Assembly: GCF_900105155.1 (NCBI RefSeq)
Contig: NZ_LT629762.1
Coordinates: forward strand, 744,001-808,000
DNA length: 64,000 nt
Origin: Pseudomonas prosekii
GTDB lineage: Bacteria > Pseudomonadota > Gammaproteobacteria > Pseudomonadales > Pseudomonadaceae
Direction of reading: 5' to 3'
Shown here piece by piece: positions 46,566 to 56,541 of the stretch (its first letter is position 1; each line of letters opens with the position of its first letter). A program made the translations under genes and the position numbers. Below the pieces are notes generated by a model, which worked only from the letters and a program-made list of their open reading frames with translations, was not told where the DNA came from and did not search any database.

Positions 46566-47390
46566 TTAGCGGCTACTCACATGCTGTTCCAGCAGGATCC
46601 GATTGGAGAGAGAGACTAGCTCACCCTCCTCAGTCAGCAATGTGGTTTTAACCGTGCCGATCTCTTCGATCTGGCCTTCGACCTCGCCAACACGCACTTG
46701 TTGCCCAACCGCATACAACTCACGCACATAGATTCCCGCAAGAATCTGACCGGCAATTTCCCGGCTTCCCAACCCCATGGCCAGCGCAACAGCCAGACCA
46801 ACGGTAATCAAAACAATCACAATCACGTGGTTCAACAGGTCAGTCTTGACCTCCAACTGACTGATTGCCACCGAAATACTGATGATTATGACCAGGCCCT
46901 GAGCGATTCGTCCCAGGCCGGAGGCATAATCAAGCCCTACCCCTTCAGCAGCCCCGCGCACCAGGCCATTGGCCAATTGCGCGAGCAACACACCTACCAG
47001 CAACACCAGCGCGGCGCCAAATACTTTCGGCAAATACAGCGCAAGCATGTCCAGCGTAGCTGAAACTCGCTCAAGTCCAAGCGATTCTGCGGCAGAAACC
47101 AGAAAAATCAGCAAAACAAACCAGTAAACGATCTTTCCGATCAATGTCGAGATCGGAACCTGCAGCCCGGCGCGGGACAGCAGCTTGGTCAAACCGGTGC
47201 CGCCCATCAGGCGATCAAGGCCCAGTTTGGCGAGCAATTTGGAGAGCAACGTGTCCAAAAGCTTGGCCACGACAAAACCCAACAGTAGGACAACCAGCGC
47301 GCCGAACAGGTTCGGAATAAAATTCGCGATTTTTGTCCACAACGCAGTCATTGCGGTGACGAGGCTCTGAGTCCAGAGATCAAGTTCCAT
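46566..47390 (-). CDS. cmpX: Small-conductance mechanosensitive channel homologue CmpX
   Basis: A 274-residue inner-membrane protein with about five hydrophobic segments (for example IPNLFGALVVLLLGFVVAKL, FGAALVLLVGVLLAQLANGL, VIVIVLITVGLAVALAMGL) and an MscS-like beta segment at the C-terminus (GQQVRVGEVEGQIEEIGTVK, ILLEQHVSS). Known in Pseudomonas as CmpX, upstream of sigX and linked to envelope stress. ATG 47390 is chosen; a TTG two codons upstream is the alternative. crfX overlaps or abuts its start, so they are cotranscribed. Confidence 0.9.
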   Translation of the reverse strand: MELDLWTQSLVTAMTALWTKIANFIPNLFGALVVLLLGFVVAKLLDTLLSKLLAKLGLDRLMGGTGLTKLLSRAGLQVPISTLIGKIVYWFVLLIFLVSAAESLGLERVSATLDMLALYLPKVFGAALVLLVGVLLAQLANGLVRGAAEGVGLDYASGLGRIAQGLVIIISISVAISQLEVKTDLLNHVIVIVLITVGLAVALAMGLGSREIAGQILAGIYVRELYAVGQQVRVGEVEGQIEEIGTVKTTLLTEEGELVSLSNRILLEQHVSSR

Positions 47391-47392
47391 AT

Positions 47393-47641
47393 TCAATCAG
47401 CCTTATCAGCAGCGCTAGCGGTAGATTTACGGTGGCGGGAGACCGGCGAGACATGCGCCGAGCCATTGTTCAAGGCAATCATCAGCGCGGGCAACCAGCG
47501 GCCCAGCAGGCTGAACAGATCGCCGGCGCCGACCTGGCGGTTGGCGGTTTTCAGGACACGGCCAAGGCACGCATCATCGTCCCGAGTGGACGGAGATGCC
47601 TTGAGCATGTCACGCAAAGACTGTTCAAACGGATCGTGCAT
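47393..47641 (-). CDS. crfX: CrfX family small protein
   Basis: An 82-residue hydrophilic protein (MHDPFEQSLRDMLKASPSTR, then ACLGRVLKTANRQVGAGDLF, followed by a short hydrophobic segment LLGRWLPALMIALN). It corresponds in position and sequence type to CrfX, encoded with cmpX in Pseudomonas. Function unknown. The ATG at 47641 has GAGAGG five bases upstream. Its stop lies 2 bases before the cmpX start. Confidence 0.85.
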   Translation of the reverse strand: MHDPFEQSLRDMLKASPSTRDDDACLGRVLKTANRQVGAGDLFSLLGRWLPALMIALNNGSAHVSPVSRHRKSTASAADKAD

Positions 47642-47704
47642 ACGCACCTCTCGTGATGTCTGTGAAAGACGCGATCAAATTTGGCCGGGTCACATGAGTC
47701 ATCT

Positions 47705-48700
47705 TCACACCCACCGCAAACGTCGGAATAACCACCACTGACCAAGCGCCACCGAGACCATCATCAGGCATGCAATCAGGAAGCCATAAGGGCTGTCGGA
47801 AAACGGAATGCCGCCCACGTTGATGCCGAGCAAACCAGCGAGAAAACTCATCGGCAAAAAGATCCCGGTGATGATCCCGAAGCGGTACATCGTGCGGTTC
47901 ATACGCACGCTCAAACGCCGGTCTTCAGCCTCGAGGACCAACCCCACCCGCTCCCTCGTCAATTCCAGCTCTTCGAGATAACGGGTCAGGCTGTTGTTCA
48001 GTTCGTTCCAGTAATCACCGTCATCATCGACAAACCACGGCAGTTTTATCCGCGTCAGTTGGCCGAAGATTTCCCGTTGCGGCGCGAGGAATCGTTTCAG
48101 TCCGGCAGCCCTGCGACGGATCTGCAAAATGGCGCCATGCTCGGGTGTATACCGTTCGTCGGCATCCAATTTTTCTTCTTCCTCATCGACCACTTCCGAG
48201 AGGCAAGAGACCAGATCCTGCACTTTGTTCGTCAGGTTCTGCGCCATATAAAGGATGAGTTCGGACGCGGTTTTCGGCCCTTTGCCGTCACCCAGTTGCA
48301 CCAGTAGCTCATCAGTGGCGCGCAATGGCCGCAAACGCAGGGAAATAACCCGCTGCGCCGAGCCGAAAATACGCACCGAAACCATGTCTTCGGGCTCTGC
48401 GCCGGGGTTCAGGTTCACCCCACGCAAAAATAGCAGCAGTTCGCTGTCGGAAAGCTGTAAGAGTCGCGGACGGGTATTTTCTTCGAGCAACAGATCGCAG
48501 CTGAATTCGCTGAGGCCGCTGGATTTGCGCAGCCAGGTCTGGGTTTGCGGATGACTGCGATCCCAGTGCAGCCACAGACTTTCATGCGCCTGCAGCTGCA
48601 AGTCATCGAGTTCAGTCCGGGCTATCGAACGCGCACCGCCTCTGCCATCCAGCACCAGGGCATGCACCAGCCCCCACTGCGCGTTGTCTTCCTCGAACAT
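47705..48700 (-). CDS. cmaX: CorA-family divalent-metal transporter (ZntB-like, CmaX)
   Basis: A 331-residue CorA-type transporter: a large cytoplasmic domain (1-265) and two C-terminal helices (about 272-292 and 302-322). The loop motif is GINVGG, a GxN variant as in ZntB rather than the GMN of CorA, so zinc or another divalent metal, coupled to protons, is more likely than magnesium. It lies upstream of crfX-cmpX on the same strand, matching P. aeruginosa cmaX. Substrate not established. Confidence 0.88.
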   Translation of the reverse strand: MFEEDNAQWGLVHALVLDGRGGARSIARTELDDLQLQAHESLWLHWDRSHPQTQTWLRKSSGLSEFSCDLLLEENTRPRLLQLSDSELLLFLRGVNLNPGAEPEDMVSVRIFGSAQRVISLRLRPLRATDELLVQLGDGKGPKTASELILYMAQNLTNKVQDLVSCLSEVVDEEEEKLDADERYTPEHGAILQIRRRAAGLKRFLAPQREIFGQLTRIKLPWFVDDDGDYWNELNNSLTRYLEELELTRERVGLVLEAEDRRLSVRMNRTMYRFGIITGIFLPMSFLAGLLGINVGGIPFSDSPYGFLIACLMMVSVALGQWWLFRRLRWV

Positions 48701-48750
48701 CCTTACTCCATGCTTGCCGCGAAAAGTCGCGCCGTTGCTTTTATTCAGCT

Positions 48751-49242
48751 TTATTCAGGCATTTGCAGCGGGCTTGGCGAGATGATCACGCCGTTGTTGT
48801 CCGCGTAAATGTAGTGGCCGGGATGGAACGTCACGCCGGCGAAGGTCACTGGTACGTTGAGATCGCCGAGCCCGCGTCGGTCGGACTTGCGCGGGTGGCT
48901 GGCGAGGGCCTGCACGCCCAAGTCGGTCTGCGCGAGGATATCGACATCGCGGATGCAGCCGTAAATCACCAGCCCTGCCCAACCGTTCTTCGACGCTTTC
49001 TCGGCGAGCATGTCACCGAGCAACGCATGACGCAGCGAACCGCCACCGTCGACCACCAGCACTTTGCCGTCACCTTGAAGCTCGACTTGCTCTTTGACCC
49101 GCGAGTTGTCTTCGAAACATTTGATGGTCACGATCTCGCCGCCAAAGGAATCGCGGCCGCCGAAATTGCTGAACATCGGTTCCAGCACCTGCACCAGTTC
49201 CGGATAGGCGTCGCACAGGTCAGGCGTGATGTAGTGGTTCAT
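48751..49242 (-). CDS. rraA: RraA-family protein (RNase E regulator / 4-hydroxy-4-methyl-2-oxoglutarate aldolase fold)
   Basis: A 163-residue protein with the RraA pattern: [19 protein letters not shown], the loop [19 protein letters not shown], and GCIRDVD. In E. coli RraA inhibits RNase E. The aldolase active-site residues G-x-L-R and R-D are also present, so aldolase activity is possible; family names mix the two roles. Independent gene on the minus strand with GGAG before the ATG. Confidence 0.92.
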   Translation of the reverse strand: MNHYITPDLCDAYPELVQVLEPMFSNFGGRDSFGGEIVTIKCFEDNSRVKEQVELQGDGKVLVVDGGGSLRHALLGDMLAEKASKNGWAGLVIYGCIRDVDILAQTDLGVQALASHPRKSDRRGLGDLNVPVTFAGVTFHPGHYIYADNNGVIISPSPLQMPE

Positions 49243-49360
49243 CGAGAAACTCCTGTAAAAAGGACAATCGAGGATGTCGCAAAGTGACCAGAAAAGCGTA
49301 ACGCGTCATATCTTAGCCGCAAGCCGATCAGAGCGAAATGCCCTTTTCAGAGCCTCGGCC

Positions 49361-50350
49361 TCAGCTCGCCGTAGCCAGATTCGGCTTTTGCGCCAGCAAC
49401 GGAGTTTGTTGATCGCCCAACCAGCGCGCCACCAATGGCCAGACTTCGCTGTGCGCCGCTTTGCTCACGAGCATTTCGACGTGGCCGAAATTGTCGCTGA
49501 AACCCTGCTCGCGCCCCAGATTGATGAACTGCTTGTGCTCGGAGCCCAGTTGATCAAAGAGTTTGCGACAGGCCCACGCCGGGTCCTGATGATCCCCCGC
49601 CGCGCTCACCGCCAACACCGGCAATTGCACTTCGGCCAGACCGGCCCACCAATCCTTGTCAGCATCGCCGAAACGCCCGAACAACCCGTACCAGCGCATG
49701 CTTTCCAGCGCCAGGCCAATCGGCTCGTCTTCGGGGCCGCGCTTCAGGCGGGAGCCGGACAGTTGCGCGAAACGCTTGAGGATAAACCGCCCGCTCCACT
49801 CCAGCGGCGGAATCTTCAGCGGCCAATACGTGCGGCTGACCTGCGTACCGAAGAACGCTGCCGAGGCGACGATGGGCTCGCCGATGTACTGGCCACCCAA
49901 CGCGGCCGCCAACGTGATGCCGCCCAGCGAATGACCGATCCAGTGCGGGACCTGGCCACTTTGCTCGCGGACGAATTCGCCAATCGCCGGCAAGTCGTAG
50001 CGAGCGTAATCGGCGACGCGGTTTTTGCGGTAGTCGTGGTTGCGCTGGGACAAGCCGTGGCCGCGCATTTCCGGGATCCACACATCGAAGCCGAGGCGCG
50101 TCAGGTAGGCGCCCAGACCGAGGCCTTTGGGCGAAAACCAGAATCGGCGGTTGGAAAAACTGCCGTGCAGCAAGATCACCGGCACGCCGCGTGCCTCGCT
50201 GCTGTCCGCCAGGCCCAGGCGAGTGACGGCAATCTCGACGGTGCCGTCGGGGCTGTTGGCGGGTTTCAATCGATACACGTCTTCGCTCAGATCGCCGCGC
50301 CGCTCGGCGCTGATCAGGGCGACAGGAAATAGGTTGCTGCTGCTTTGCAT
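49361..50350 (-). CDS. Alpha/beta-fold hydrolase (esterase-like)
   Basis: A 329-residue cytoplasmic alpha/beta hydrolase. The oxyanion-region motif is ILLHGSFSNRRFWFSP, the nucleophile elbow GHSLGG, and the acid/histidine end VLAVSAAGDHQDPAWACR with DNFGHVEMLVSKAAH. Substrate unknown. The ATG at 50350 is chosen; a TTG 15 bases upstream is possible. The order rraA - hydrolase - ppsA matches P. aeruginosa. Confidence 0.87.
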   Translation of the reverse strand: MQSSSNLFPVALISAERRGDLSEDVYRLKPANSPDGTVEIAVTRLGLADSSEARGVPVILLHGSFSNRRFWFSPKGLGLGAYLTRLGFDVWIPEMRGHGLSQRNHDYRKNRVADYARYDLPAIGEFVREQSGQVPHWIGHSLGGITLAAALGGQYIGEPIVASAAFFGTQVSRTYWPLKIPPLEWSGRFILKRFAQLSGSRLKRGPEDEPIGLALESMRWYGLFGRFGDADKDWWAGLAEVQLPVLAVSAAGDHQDPAWACRKLFDQLGSEHKQFINLGREQGFSDNFGHVEMLVSKAAHSEVWPLVARWLGDQQTPLLAQKPNLATAS

Positions 50351-50420
50351 AATGCTCTTGCACAAAAAAGGGCGGCTTCCAGAGGAGCCCGCCCTACTTC
50401 AATCTCAGAAAACGACTACA

Positions 50421-50492
50421 GCCTGTGGGAGCACAGCTTGCTGGCGATAGCGATTTTGAATTCGCCATCGCGGGCAAGCCTTGCTCCCACAG
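50421..50492. repeat. REPIN (family A) downstream of ppsA
   Basis: CTGTGGGAGCACAGCTTGCT and GGGCAAGCCTTGCTCCCACA inverted around a centre GATTTTGAATTCGCC. Lies between the hydrolase start and the ppsA end. Confidence 0.8.
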
Positions 50493-50504
50493 CGCGCAGC
50501 CCTC

Positions 50505-52892
50505 TCACATACCCATCAGGCCGACGCTTGGCCCTTCAGCCAGGAAGAACCAGGTTTCCAGAACGGAATCGGGGTTCAACGAAACGCTTTCGATGCCCTG
50601 CTCCATCAGCCATTTGGCCAGGTCCGGGTGGTCCGAAGGGCCCTGACCGCAGATGCCGATGTACTTGCCGGCCTTGTTGCACGCCTGAATCGCGTTGGCC
50701 AACAGCTTCTTCACCGCCGGATTACGCTCGTCGAACAAGTGCGCGATGATCCCGGAGTCGCGGTCCAGACCGAGCGTCAGCTGAGTCAGGTCGTTGGAGC
50801 CGATGGAGAAACCGTCGAAGAATTCGAGGAATTCTTCAGCCAGGATCGCGTTGGACGGCAGTTCGCACATCATGATGATGCGCAGACCGTTTTCGCCCCG
50901 CGCCAAGCCGTTTTCGGCGAGCAGATCGATCACCTGGCTGGCTTCGCCCAGAGTACGGACGAACGGCACCATGATTTCGACGTTGGTCAGGCCCATCTCG
51001 TTGCGCACACGCTTGAGCGCACGGCATTCGAGTTCGAAGCAGTCGCGGAACGATTCGCTGATGTAACGCGAAGCGCCACGGAAGCCCAGCATCGGGTTTT
51101 CTTCTTCCGGCTCGTAGAGCTTGCCGCCGATCAGGTTCGCGTATTCGTTGGACTTGAAGTCCGACAGACGCACGATGACTTTTTTCGGGGTAAACGCGGC
51201 GGCCAGGGTGCTGATGCCTTCGACCAGTTTGTCCACATAGAAGCCGACCGGATCGTCGTAACCGGCGATGCGCTTGTCGACGCTGTCCTTGATGTCCTGC
51301 GGCAGACCGTCGTAATTCAGCAGCGCTTTCGGGTGCACGCCGATCATGCGGTTGATGATGAACTCGAGGCGAGCCAGGCCCACGCCGGCGTTCGGCAGTT
51401 GCGCGAAGTCGAAAGCGCGGTCCGGGTTGCCGACGTTCATCATGATCTTGAACGGCAGATCAGGCATGGCGTCCACGGAGTTTTTCTTGATGTCGAAGCC
51501 CAGCTCGCCTTCGAAGATGTAACCGGTGTCGCCTTCAGCGCAGGAAACGGTGACGCCCTGGCCGTCTTTCAACAGTTGGGTAGCGTTGCCGCAACCGACC
51601 ACGGCCGGGATGCCCAGCTCGCGAGCGATGATCGCCGCGTGGCAGGTACGCCCGCCACGGTTGGTGACGATGGCGCTGGCGCGCTTCATGACCGGTTCCC
51701 AATCCGGGTCGGTCATGTCGGAAACCAGTACGTCGCCCGGCTGGACTTTGTCCATTTCGGACACGTCCTTGATGATGCGGACCTTGCCGGCGCCAATGCG
51801 CTGGCCGATGGCGCGACCTTCAACCAGCACGGTGCCGGTTTCTTTCAACAGGTAACGTTCCATGACGTTGGCCTGGGTGCGGCTTTTCACGGTTTCAGGA
51901 CGCGCCTGCACGATGTAGAGCTTGCCGTCGTCGCCGTCCTTCGCCCATTCGATGTCCATCGGGCACTTGTAGTGCTTTTCGATGATCATCGCTTGTTTGG
52001 CCAGTTCGCTGACTTCGGCGTCGGTCAGGCAGAAACGGGCGCGATCCGCCTTGTCGACGTCGATGGTCTTCACCGACTTGCCGGCCGTGGCGACTTCGCC
52101 GTAGATCATCTTGATTGCCTTGCTGCCGAGGTTGCGGCGCAGGATCGCTGGGCGACCGGCTTCAAGGGTTTGCTTGTGAACGTAGAATTCGTCCGGGTTG
52201 ACCGCGCCTTGAACCACGGTTTCGCCCAGGCCGTAGGCGCCGGTGATGAACACCACGTCACGGAAACCGGATTCGGTATCGAGGGTAAACATTACGCCAG
52301 CAGTGCCGGTTTCGGAGCGAACCATGCGCTGCACGCCAGCCGACAGGGCGACCAGCTTGTGGTCGAAGCCCTGGTGGACGCGGTAGGAAATCGCGCGATC
52401 GTTGAAGAGGGACGCGAACACCTCTTTGGCGGCGCGAATGACGTTTTCGACGCCACGGATATTAAGGAAGGTTTCTTGCTGACCGGCGAAAGAGGCGTCC
52501 GGCAAGTCTTCGGCAGTCGCCGAAGAACGCACGGCCACGGCCATGTCAGGGTTGCCGGCCGACAGCGTGGCGAACGCGGTGCGGATCTCGGCGTTGAGCT
52601 TCTCGGGAAATTCGGCTTCCATGATCCATTGGCGGATTTGCGCGCCAGTTTTGGCCAGGGCATTGACGTCGTCGACGTCCAGGGCGTCGAGCGCGGCGTG
52701 GATCTGATCGTTGAGGCCGCTCAGTTCGAGAAAATCACGATAAGCCTGAGCTGTCGTGGCGAAGCCACCCGGCACCGATACACCGGCACCTGCGAGGTTA
52801 CTGATCATCTCGCCCAGGGATGCGTTCTTGCCCCCTACGTGCTCTACATCATGGACGCCGAGCTTATCGAGGGAAACTACGTACTCTACCAA
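50505..52892 (-). CDS. ppsA: Phosphoenolpyruvate synthase
   Basis: A 795-residue gluconeogenic enzyme (pyruvate + ATP to PEP + AMP + Pi). The N-terminal ATP-grasp domain ([30 protein letters not shown]), the swivelling phosphohistidine domain ([20 protein letters not shown], with the catalytic histidine followed by an adjacent T/C site targeted by PpsR) and a C-terminal TIM barrel with the catalytic cysteine ([13 protein letters not shown]) are all seen. The start is TTG at 52892 with GGAGAG upstream; this matches the canonical [11 protein letters not shown]. Divergent from ppsR. Confidence 0.97.
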   Translation of the reverse strand: MVEYVVSLDKLGVHDVEHVGGKNASLGEMISNLAGAGVSVPGGFATTAQAYRDFLELSGLNDQIHAALDALDVDDVNALAKTGAQIRQWIMEAEFPEKLNAEIRTAFATLSAGNPDMAVAVRSSATAEDLPDASFAGQQETFLNIRGVENVIRAAKEVFASLFNDRAISYRVHQGFDHKLVALSAGVQRMVRSETGTAGVMFTLDTESGFRDVVFITGAYGLGETVVQGAVNPDEFYVHKQTLEAGRPAILRRNLGSKAIKMIYGEVATAGKSVKTIDVDKADRARFCLTDAEVSELAKQAMIIEKHYKCPMDIEWAKDGDDGKLYIVQARPETVKSRTQANVMERYLLKETGTVLVEGRAIGQRIGAGKVRIIKDVSEMDKVQPGDVLVSDMTDPDWEPVMKRASAIVTNRGGRTCHAAIIARELGIPAVVGCGNATQLLKDGQGVTVSCAEGDTGYIFEGELGFDIKKNSVDAMPDLPFKIMMNVGNPDRAFDFAQLPNAGVGLARLEFIINRMIGVHPKALLNYDGLPQDIKDSVDKRIAGYDDPVGFYVDKLVEGISTLAAAFTPKKVIVRLSDFKSNEYANLIGGKLYEPEEENPMLGFRGASRYISESFRDCFELECRALKRVRNEMGLTNVEIMVPFVRTLGEASQVIDLLAENGLARGENGLRIIMMCELPSNAILAEEFLEFFDGFSIGSNDLTQLTLGLDRDSGIIAHLFDERNPAVKKLLANAIQACNKAGKYIGICGQGPSDHPDLAKWLMEQGIESVSLNPDSVLETWFFLAEGPSVGLMGM

Positions 52893-53066
52893 GGTGATCT
52901 CTCCACTAACTGTGTTGGAAAAGCTCAGAAGCCGGCGGCTCGGGGGAGCGTTGACCGGCTATATGGCCTGGACCTGGAAAATAAGTGAGAATGCGAGCCA
53001 CTGGCGGCCAGCAAATCGCGCCTATCATATCCAAGATTCGTCACTAGCTTAAGGCCCAAGGTGCAA

Positions 53067-53885
53067 ATGAAACGATCTGCTTTCTTCATCTCCGATGGCA
53101 CGGGTATTACCGCCGAGACCCTCGGGCAAAGCCTGTTGGCGCAGTTCGAAAACATTACCTTCAGCAAATTCACGCGACCCTACATCGACAACGTCGATAA
53201 AGCGCGGGCCATGGTACAACAAATCAACAAGGCCGCTGAAACCGACGGCTTTCGGCCGATCATCTTCGACACCATCGTCAATCAAGACATCCGTGAGATC
53301 CTCGCGACCTCCAATGGTTTCATGATCGACATTTTCTCGACGTTCCTGGCGCCGCTTGAACAGGAACTGACCGAGCATTCTTCCTACACGGTCGGCAAAT
53401 CCCATTCCATTGGTGGCAACTCCAATTACATGGAGCGGATCGAAGCGGTGAACTTCGCCCTCGACAACGACGACGGCGCCCGCACGCATTATTACGACAA
53501 GGCTGACCTGATCCTGGTGGGCGTGTCGCGTTGCGGCAAGACGCCGACGTGTTTGTACATGGCCATGCAGTTCGGCATTCGCGCGGCCAACTATCCGCTG
53601 ACCGAAGATGACATGGAGCGCCTGACCCTGCCCGCCGCCCTGCGCGCGCACCAGCACAAGCTGTTCGGCCTGACCATCGACCCCGACCGCCTGACCGCGA
53701 TCCGCAACGAACGCAAACCCAACAGCCGTTATTCGAGTTACGCGCAATGCGAATTTGAAGTGCGCGAAGTGGAGAATCTGTTCCGCCGCGAGAACATCGC
53801 GCACATCAATTCGACGCATTTTTCGGTGGAAGAGATTTCGGCGAAAATTCTGGTCGAGAAAGGCGTGGAGCGGCGGTTCAAGTAG
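53067..53885 (+). CDS. ppsR: PEP synthetase regulatory kinase/phosphorylase PpsR
   Basis: A 272-residue DUF299 bifunctional enzyme that phosphorylates a threonine of PpsA with ADP and removes the phosphate with Pi. The nucleotide loop is [10 protein letters not shown]; the N-terminal [20 protein letters not shown] and [20 protein letters not shown] are family marks. The ATG at 53067 follows AAGGTG; a GTG two codons earlier is possible. It is divergent from ppsA, with the two start codons 174 bases apart, the usual Pseudomonas pairing of enzyme and regulator. Confidence 0.95.
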   Translation: MKRSAFFISDGTGITAETLGQSLLAQFENITFSKFTRPYIDNVDKARAMVQQINKAAETDGFRPIIFDTIVNQDIREILATSNGFMIDIFSTFLAPLEQELTEHSSYTVGKSHSIGGNSNYMERIEAVNFALDNDDGARTHYYDKADLILVGVSRCGKTPTCLYMAMQFGIRAANYPLTEDDMERLTLPAALRAHQHKLFGLTIDPDRLTAIRNERKPNSRYSSYAQCEFEVREVENLFRRENIAHINSTHFSVEEISAKILVEKGVERRFK

Positions 53886-53900
53886 GTTTTCATTGCCTGT

Positions 53901-54003
53901 GAGGACGCCTTCGCGGGCAAGCCTTGCTCCTACCGGTTTCGTGTCGATCCCGCATGCCGCGAACGACACAAACCTGTAGGAGCGAGGCTTGCCCGCGAAG
54001 AAC
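53901..54003. repeat. REPIN (family A) after ppsR
   Basis: GAGGACGCCTTCGCGGGCAA and TTGCCCGCGAAGAACG-type ends are inverted around about 60 bases (GTCGATCCCGCATGCCGC in the middle). Confidence 0.75.
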
Positions 54004-54005
54004 GA

Positions 54006-55415
54006 TTACTCGGTCCCCCTCAACGCCCCCGCCAACGCCGCAAACCCGTCGATCAACAACTGATCATCCACCGTCGAATGACACACACTCGCCCGAATGA
54101 ATTGCGGCACCGCCGCATGCCCCACCGCGAACGCCTCGGCTGTCGCCACCAGATAATTATTGTGCTTGAGCTCAGCGGCAATCTGCGACGCCCGCCACGG
54201 TTCAGGCACTTCAATCCAGAAGTGCGGGCTGTGCGCATGCGTCTTGTACGCCAGGCCTTGCAGCAATCCACTGACCAACGCCTTGCGCCGCGTTATCTCG
54301 GCAATCTGCTGCGCCAGCAAATGTTGCGCGCTGGCGTTTTCGATCCACTGCGTCGCCAATTCCATCGCCAGCGGATTGGCCATCCAGCACGTGCCACGCA
54401 CCGCCGCGTTCAAGCGTCCGATCAACGCTAGCGGCGCGTGCAAATAACCGACGCGCAACCCGGCCGATACCGCTTTGCTCAGGCTGCCGATCAACACCGC
54501 GCGCTCCGGGGCGAAGTGACTTAATGGTAATGGCCGCTGCTGCGCAAGCACGGCGTGCGCCTCGTCCTCGATAATCAGCAAATTGTGTTGGCGGCAGACA
54601 TCGACAATCGCCTGCCGACGTGGGACCGACATCACCGCCGCCGTAGGATTCTGGATCGTCGGCGTGCAATAAAGCGCGGCTACCCGATGTTGCTGGCAAA
54701 CGTCCGACAGCGCTTGCGGCAACAGTCCTTCGTCATCCATGCCAACGCCGATCAGTTTTATTCCCAGCATGCGTGCGACGCTGATCAAACCGGGGTAGGT
54801 CAAATGCTCGGTGACCAGCGTATCGCCGGGTTTGAGCAGCGCCATCAGCACGCAGAGCAAACCGTGCTGACCGCCATTCACACAAATCACCTGCTCGGCG
54901 CCGGGCACAAATGCCTGATGTCGCAGCCACTGCGCGCCTGCCGCTCGGTGGCGCGGCAACCCGCTGTCGGCGGTATAGCCGCTGATCATCTGCAAGGTCT
55001 GCGCATCGTTGGCCAAGGTTTGCAGGCTCTGACCGAGCAGCGCTGACTCGCGCCCCGGAATGGGCTGGTTGCGACTCATGTCGAAGAACGGCTGCGGTTC
55101 TTCGCTGACATTGCGAAAACCCGAATCGCGCAGCCGTTCCATCCCGCGCTGACGCACATAAGTGCCATCTCCTACGCGCGCGACCACCAGCCCTACCCGC
55201 TCCAATTCGCCATACGCACGACTGATGGTGCCGATGGTCACGCCAAGGCTATCGGCCAGCAGCCGGTGCGGCGGCAGTTTGCTGCCGGGCTCGATCAGAC
55301 CTTCGCCGATGCTTTTTTCCAGCGCGTCAGCCAGCCGTTTGTATTTGACCCCGCGCCCGTGCGCCAGGCCTTCGCGGAGGATTGACACCGTGGCAATACT
55401 TACTTTGACAGTCAT
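54006..55415 (-). CDS. MocR-type regulator (GntR HTH fused to PLP aminotransferase fold)
   Basis: A 469-residue protein with an N-terminal winged helix (about 15-85; VKYKRLADALEKSIGEGLIE, SLGVTIGTISRAYGELERVG) joined by a linker to a type I aminotransferase fold (about 110-465). The PLP lysine is in IGSLSKAVSAGLRVGYL. Such regulators sense amino-acid or vitamin B6 compounds. It is divergent from an EamA exporter, and their shared region has a nine-base direct repeat (GCAATCAGG) 23 bases apart, fitting MocR binding. Start is uncertain by two codons (ATG at 55421 or 55415). Confidence 0.9.
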   Translation of the reverse strand: MTVKVSIATVSILREGLAHGRGVKYKRLADALEKSIGEGLIEPGSKLPPHRLLADSLGVTIGTISRAYGELERVGLVVARVGDGTYVRQRGMERLRDSGFRNVSEEPQPFFDMSRNQPIPGRESALLGQSLQTLANDAQTLQMISGYTADSGLPRHRAAGAQWLRHQAFVPGAEQVICVNGGQHGLLCVLMALLKPGDTLVTEHLTYPGLISVARMLGIKLIGVGMDDEGLLPQALSDVCQQHRVAALYCTPTIQNPTAAVMSVPRRQAIVDVCRQHNLLIIEDEAHAVLAQQRPLPLSHFAPERAVLIGSLSKAVSAGLRVGYLHAPLALIGRLNAAVRGTCWMANPLAMELATQWIENASAQHLLAQQIAEITRRKALVSGLLQGLAYKTHAHSPHFWIEVPEPWRASQIAAELKHNNYLVATAEAFAVGHAAVPQFIRASVCHSTVDDQLLIDGFAALAGALRGTE

Positions 55416-55446
55416 TTCCATCCCGAATAGCGTGCTGAAAACAGGT

Positions 55447-55478
55447 GCAATCAGGGATAGACCTATTCGGCAATCAGG
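55447..55478. promoter_or_regulatory. Direct repeats between the MocR and EamA genes
   Basis: GCAATCAGG occurs at 55447-55455 and 55470-55478, 23 bases apart, with GACCT...AGGTC as an overlapping dyad. MocR proteins commonly bind such direct repeats. Confidence 0.55.
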
Positions 55479-55509
55479 TCAATTCCCGCGAGCAAAAGGA
55501 GTTCGAGCA

Positions 55510-56442
55510 ATGTCCATGGCCCTCAGCGCCGCGTCCCCGATCCGTAAACCGTGGCTGGCCGGGTTGATTACCAGCGTGTTGTTTCTGATTGTGTGCCTGA
55601 GTTGGGGCACGACGTGGCTGGGGATCAAGATTGCTGTGGAAAGCGTGCCACCACTGACCGCCGCCGGCCTGCGGTTCCTGATCGCGTTTCCGCTGTTTTT
55701 GAGTTTCGCCAAGTTGCGCCGCGAGCCGCTGCTGTTTCCGCGGCAAAGTCGCTGGTTTTTCGTGTTCGTCACGCTGTCGTATTTCAGCCTGCCGTATTAC
55801 TTGCTCAACTACGGCGAGCTGCACGTTTCGTCGGGCCTGACCGCTTTGCTGTTCAGCTGCATGCCGGTGTTCATTCTGATTTTTTCCGCGCTGTTCCTGC
55901 GCGAGAAAATCTATCCCTCGCAGGTGCTCGGCATCGCCATCGGTTTTGCCAGTCTGTTCATGATCATCCGCAGCCAGGGCTTGCATCTCGACCACGCCGA
56001 ATTGTTTGGCGTGGTGGCGATTCTGGCGGCGGCAGTGATGCATGCGCTGTGTTACGTGATCACCAAAAAACACGGCGCGGCGATCAGCGTGATTACCTAC
56101 AACACCTTGCCGATTGGCCTCGCCGGTTTGATGTTGTTTGTCGCGGGGCTGAGCGTTGAAGCGCCTGTGTTTGGCGCGATTACGGCGCGCTCGTGGGGCG
56201 CCCTGCTCTACTTGGGACTGGTCGCGTCGGTGGGCGGGTTTATCGTTTACTTTTTGCTGCTGAAACGGCTCAGCCCGATCATCTTGTCGTTTGTCTTCAT
56301 CATTTTCCCGGTGTTCGCGGTGATGATTGGCGCCTGGTATGAAGGGCAAAGTCTGTCGCGGGAATTGATGGGGTATTCGGCGGTGCTGCTGGCGGGGTTT
56401 GCCATTACCAAATTGCCGGTCGAGAAATGGCTTCGGACCTGA
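55510..56442 (+). CDS. EamA/DMT-family transporter
   Basis: A 310-residue drug/metabolite transporter with ten predicted helices in two EamA repeats (about 18-150 and 160-300); typical motifs are LSWGTTWLGIKIAVESVPPL and YLGLVASVGGFIVYFLLLKR. Substrate unknown; many relatives export amino acids. The ATG at 55510 has AAGGAG eight bases upstream. The divergent MocR gene probably controls it. Confidence 0.88.
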   Translation: MSMALSAASPIRKPWLAGLITSVLFLIVCLSWGTTWLGIKIAVESVPPLTAAGLRFLIAFPLFLSFAKLRREPLLFPRQSRWFFVFVTLSYFSLPYYLLNYGELHVSSGLTALLFSCMPVFILIFSALFLREKIYPSQVLGIAIGFASLFMIIRSQGLHLDHAELFGVVAILAAAVMHALCYVITKKHGAAISVITYNTLPIGLAGLMLFVAGLSVEAPVFGAITARSWGALLYLGLVASVGGFIVYFLLLKRLSPIILSFVFIIFPVFAVMIGAWYEGQSLSRELMGYSAVLLAGFAITKLPVEKWLRT

Positions 56443-56455
56443 CACGTCTCGCCCT

Positions 56456-56525
56456 CGTAGGAGCCAGGCTTGCCGGCGAAGGCGTCCTTGAATACGCCTT
56501 CGCCGGCAAGCCTGGCTCCTACAGG
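56456..56525. repeat. Near-perfect REPIN hairpin after the EamA gene
   Basis: GTAGGAGCCAGGCTTGCCGG and CCGGCAAGCCTGGCTCCTAC are ends of an inverted repeat with about 29-base arms and loop CCTTGAAT. The long perfect stem could stop transcription between two convergent genes. Confidence 0.85.
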
Positions 56526-56541
56526 TTTTGCGTTTATCCGG

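Noticed and set aside
50481..52988. 835-codon plus-strand frame over ppsA
   Set aside because: Antisense shadow of phosphoenolpyruvate synthase; histidine- and valine-rich, no motif.
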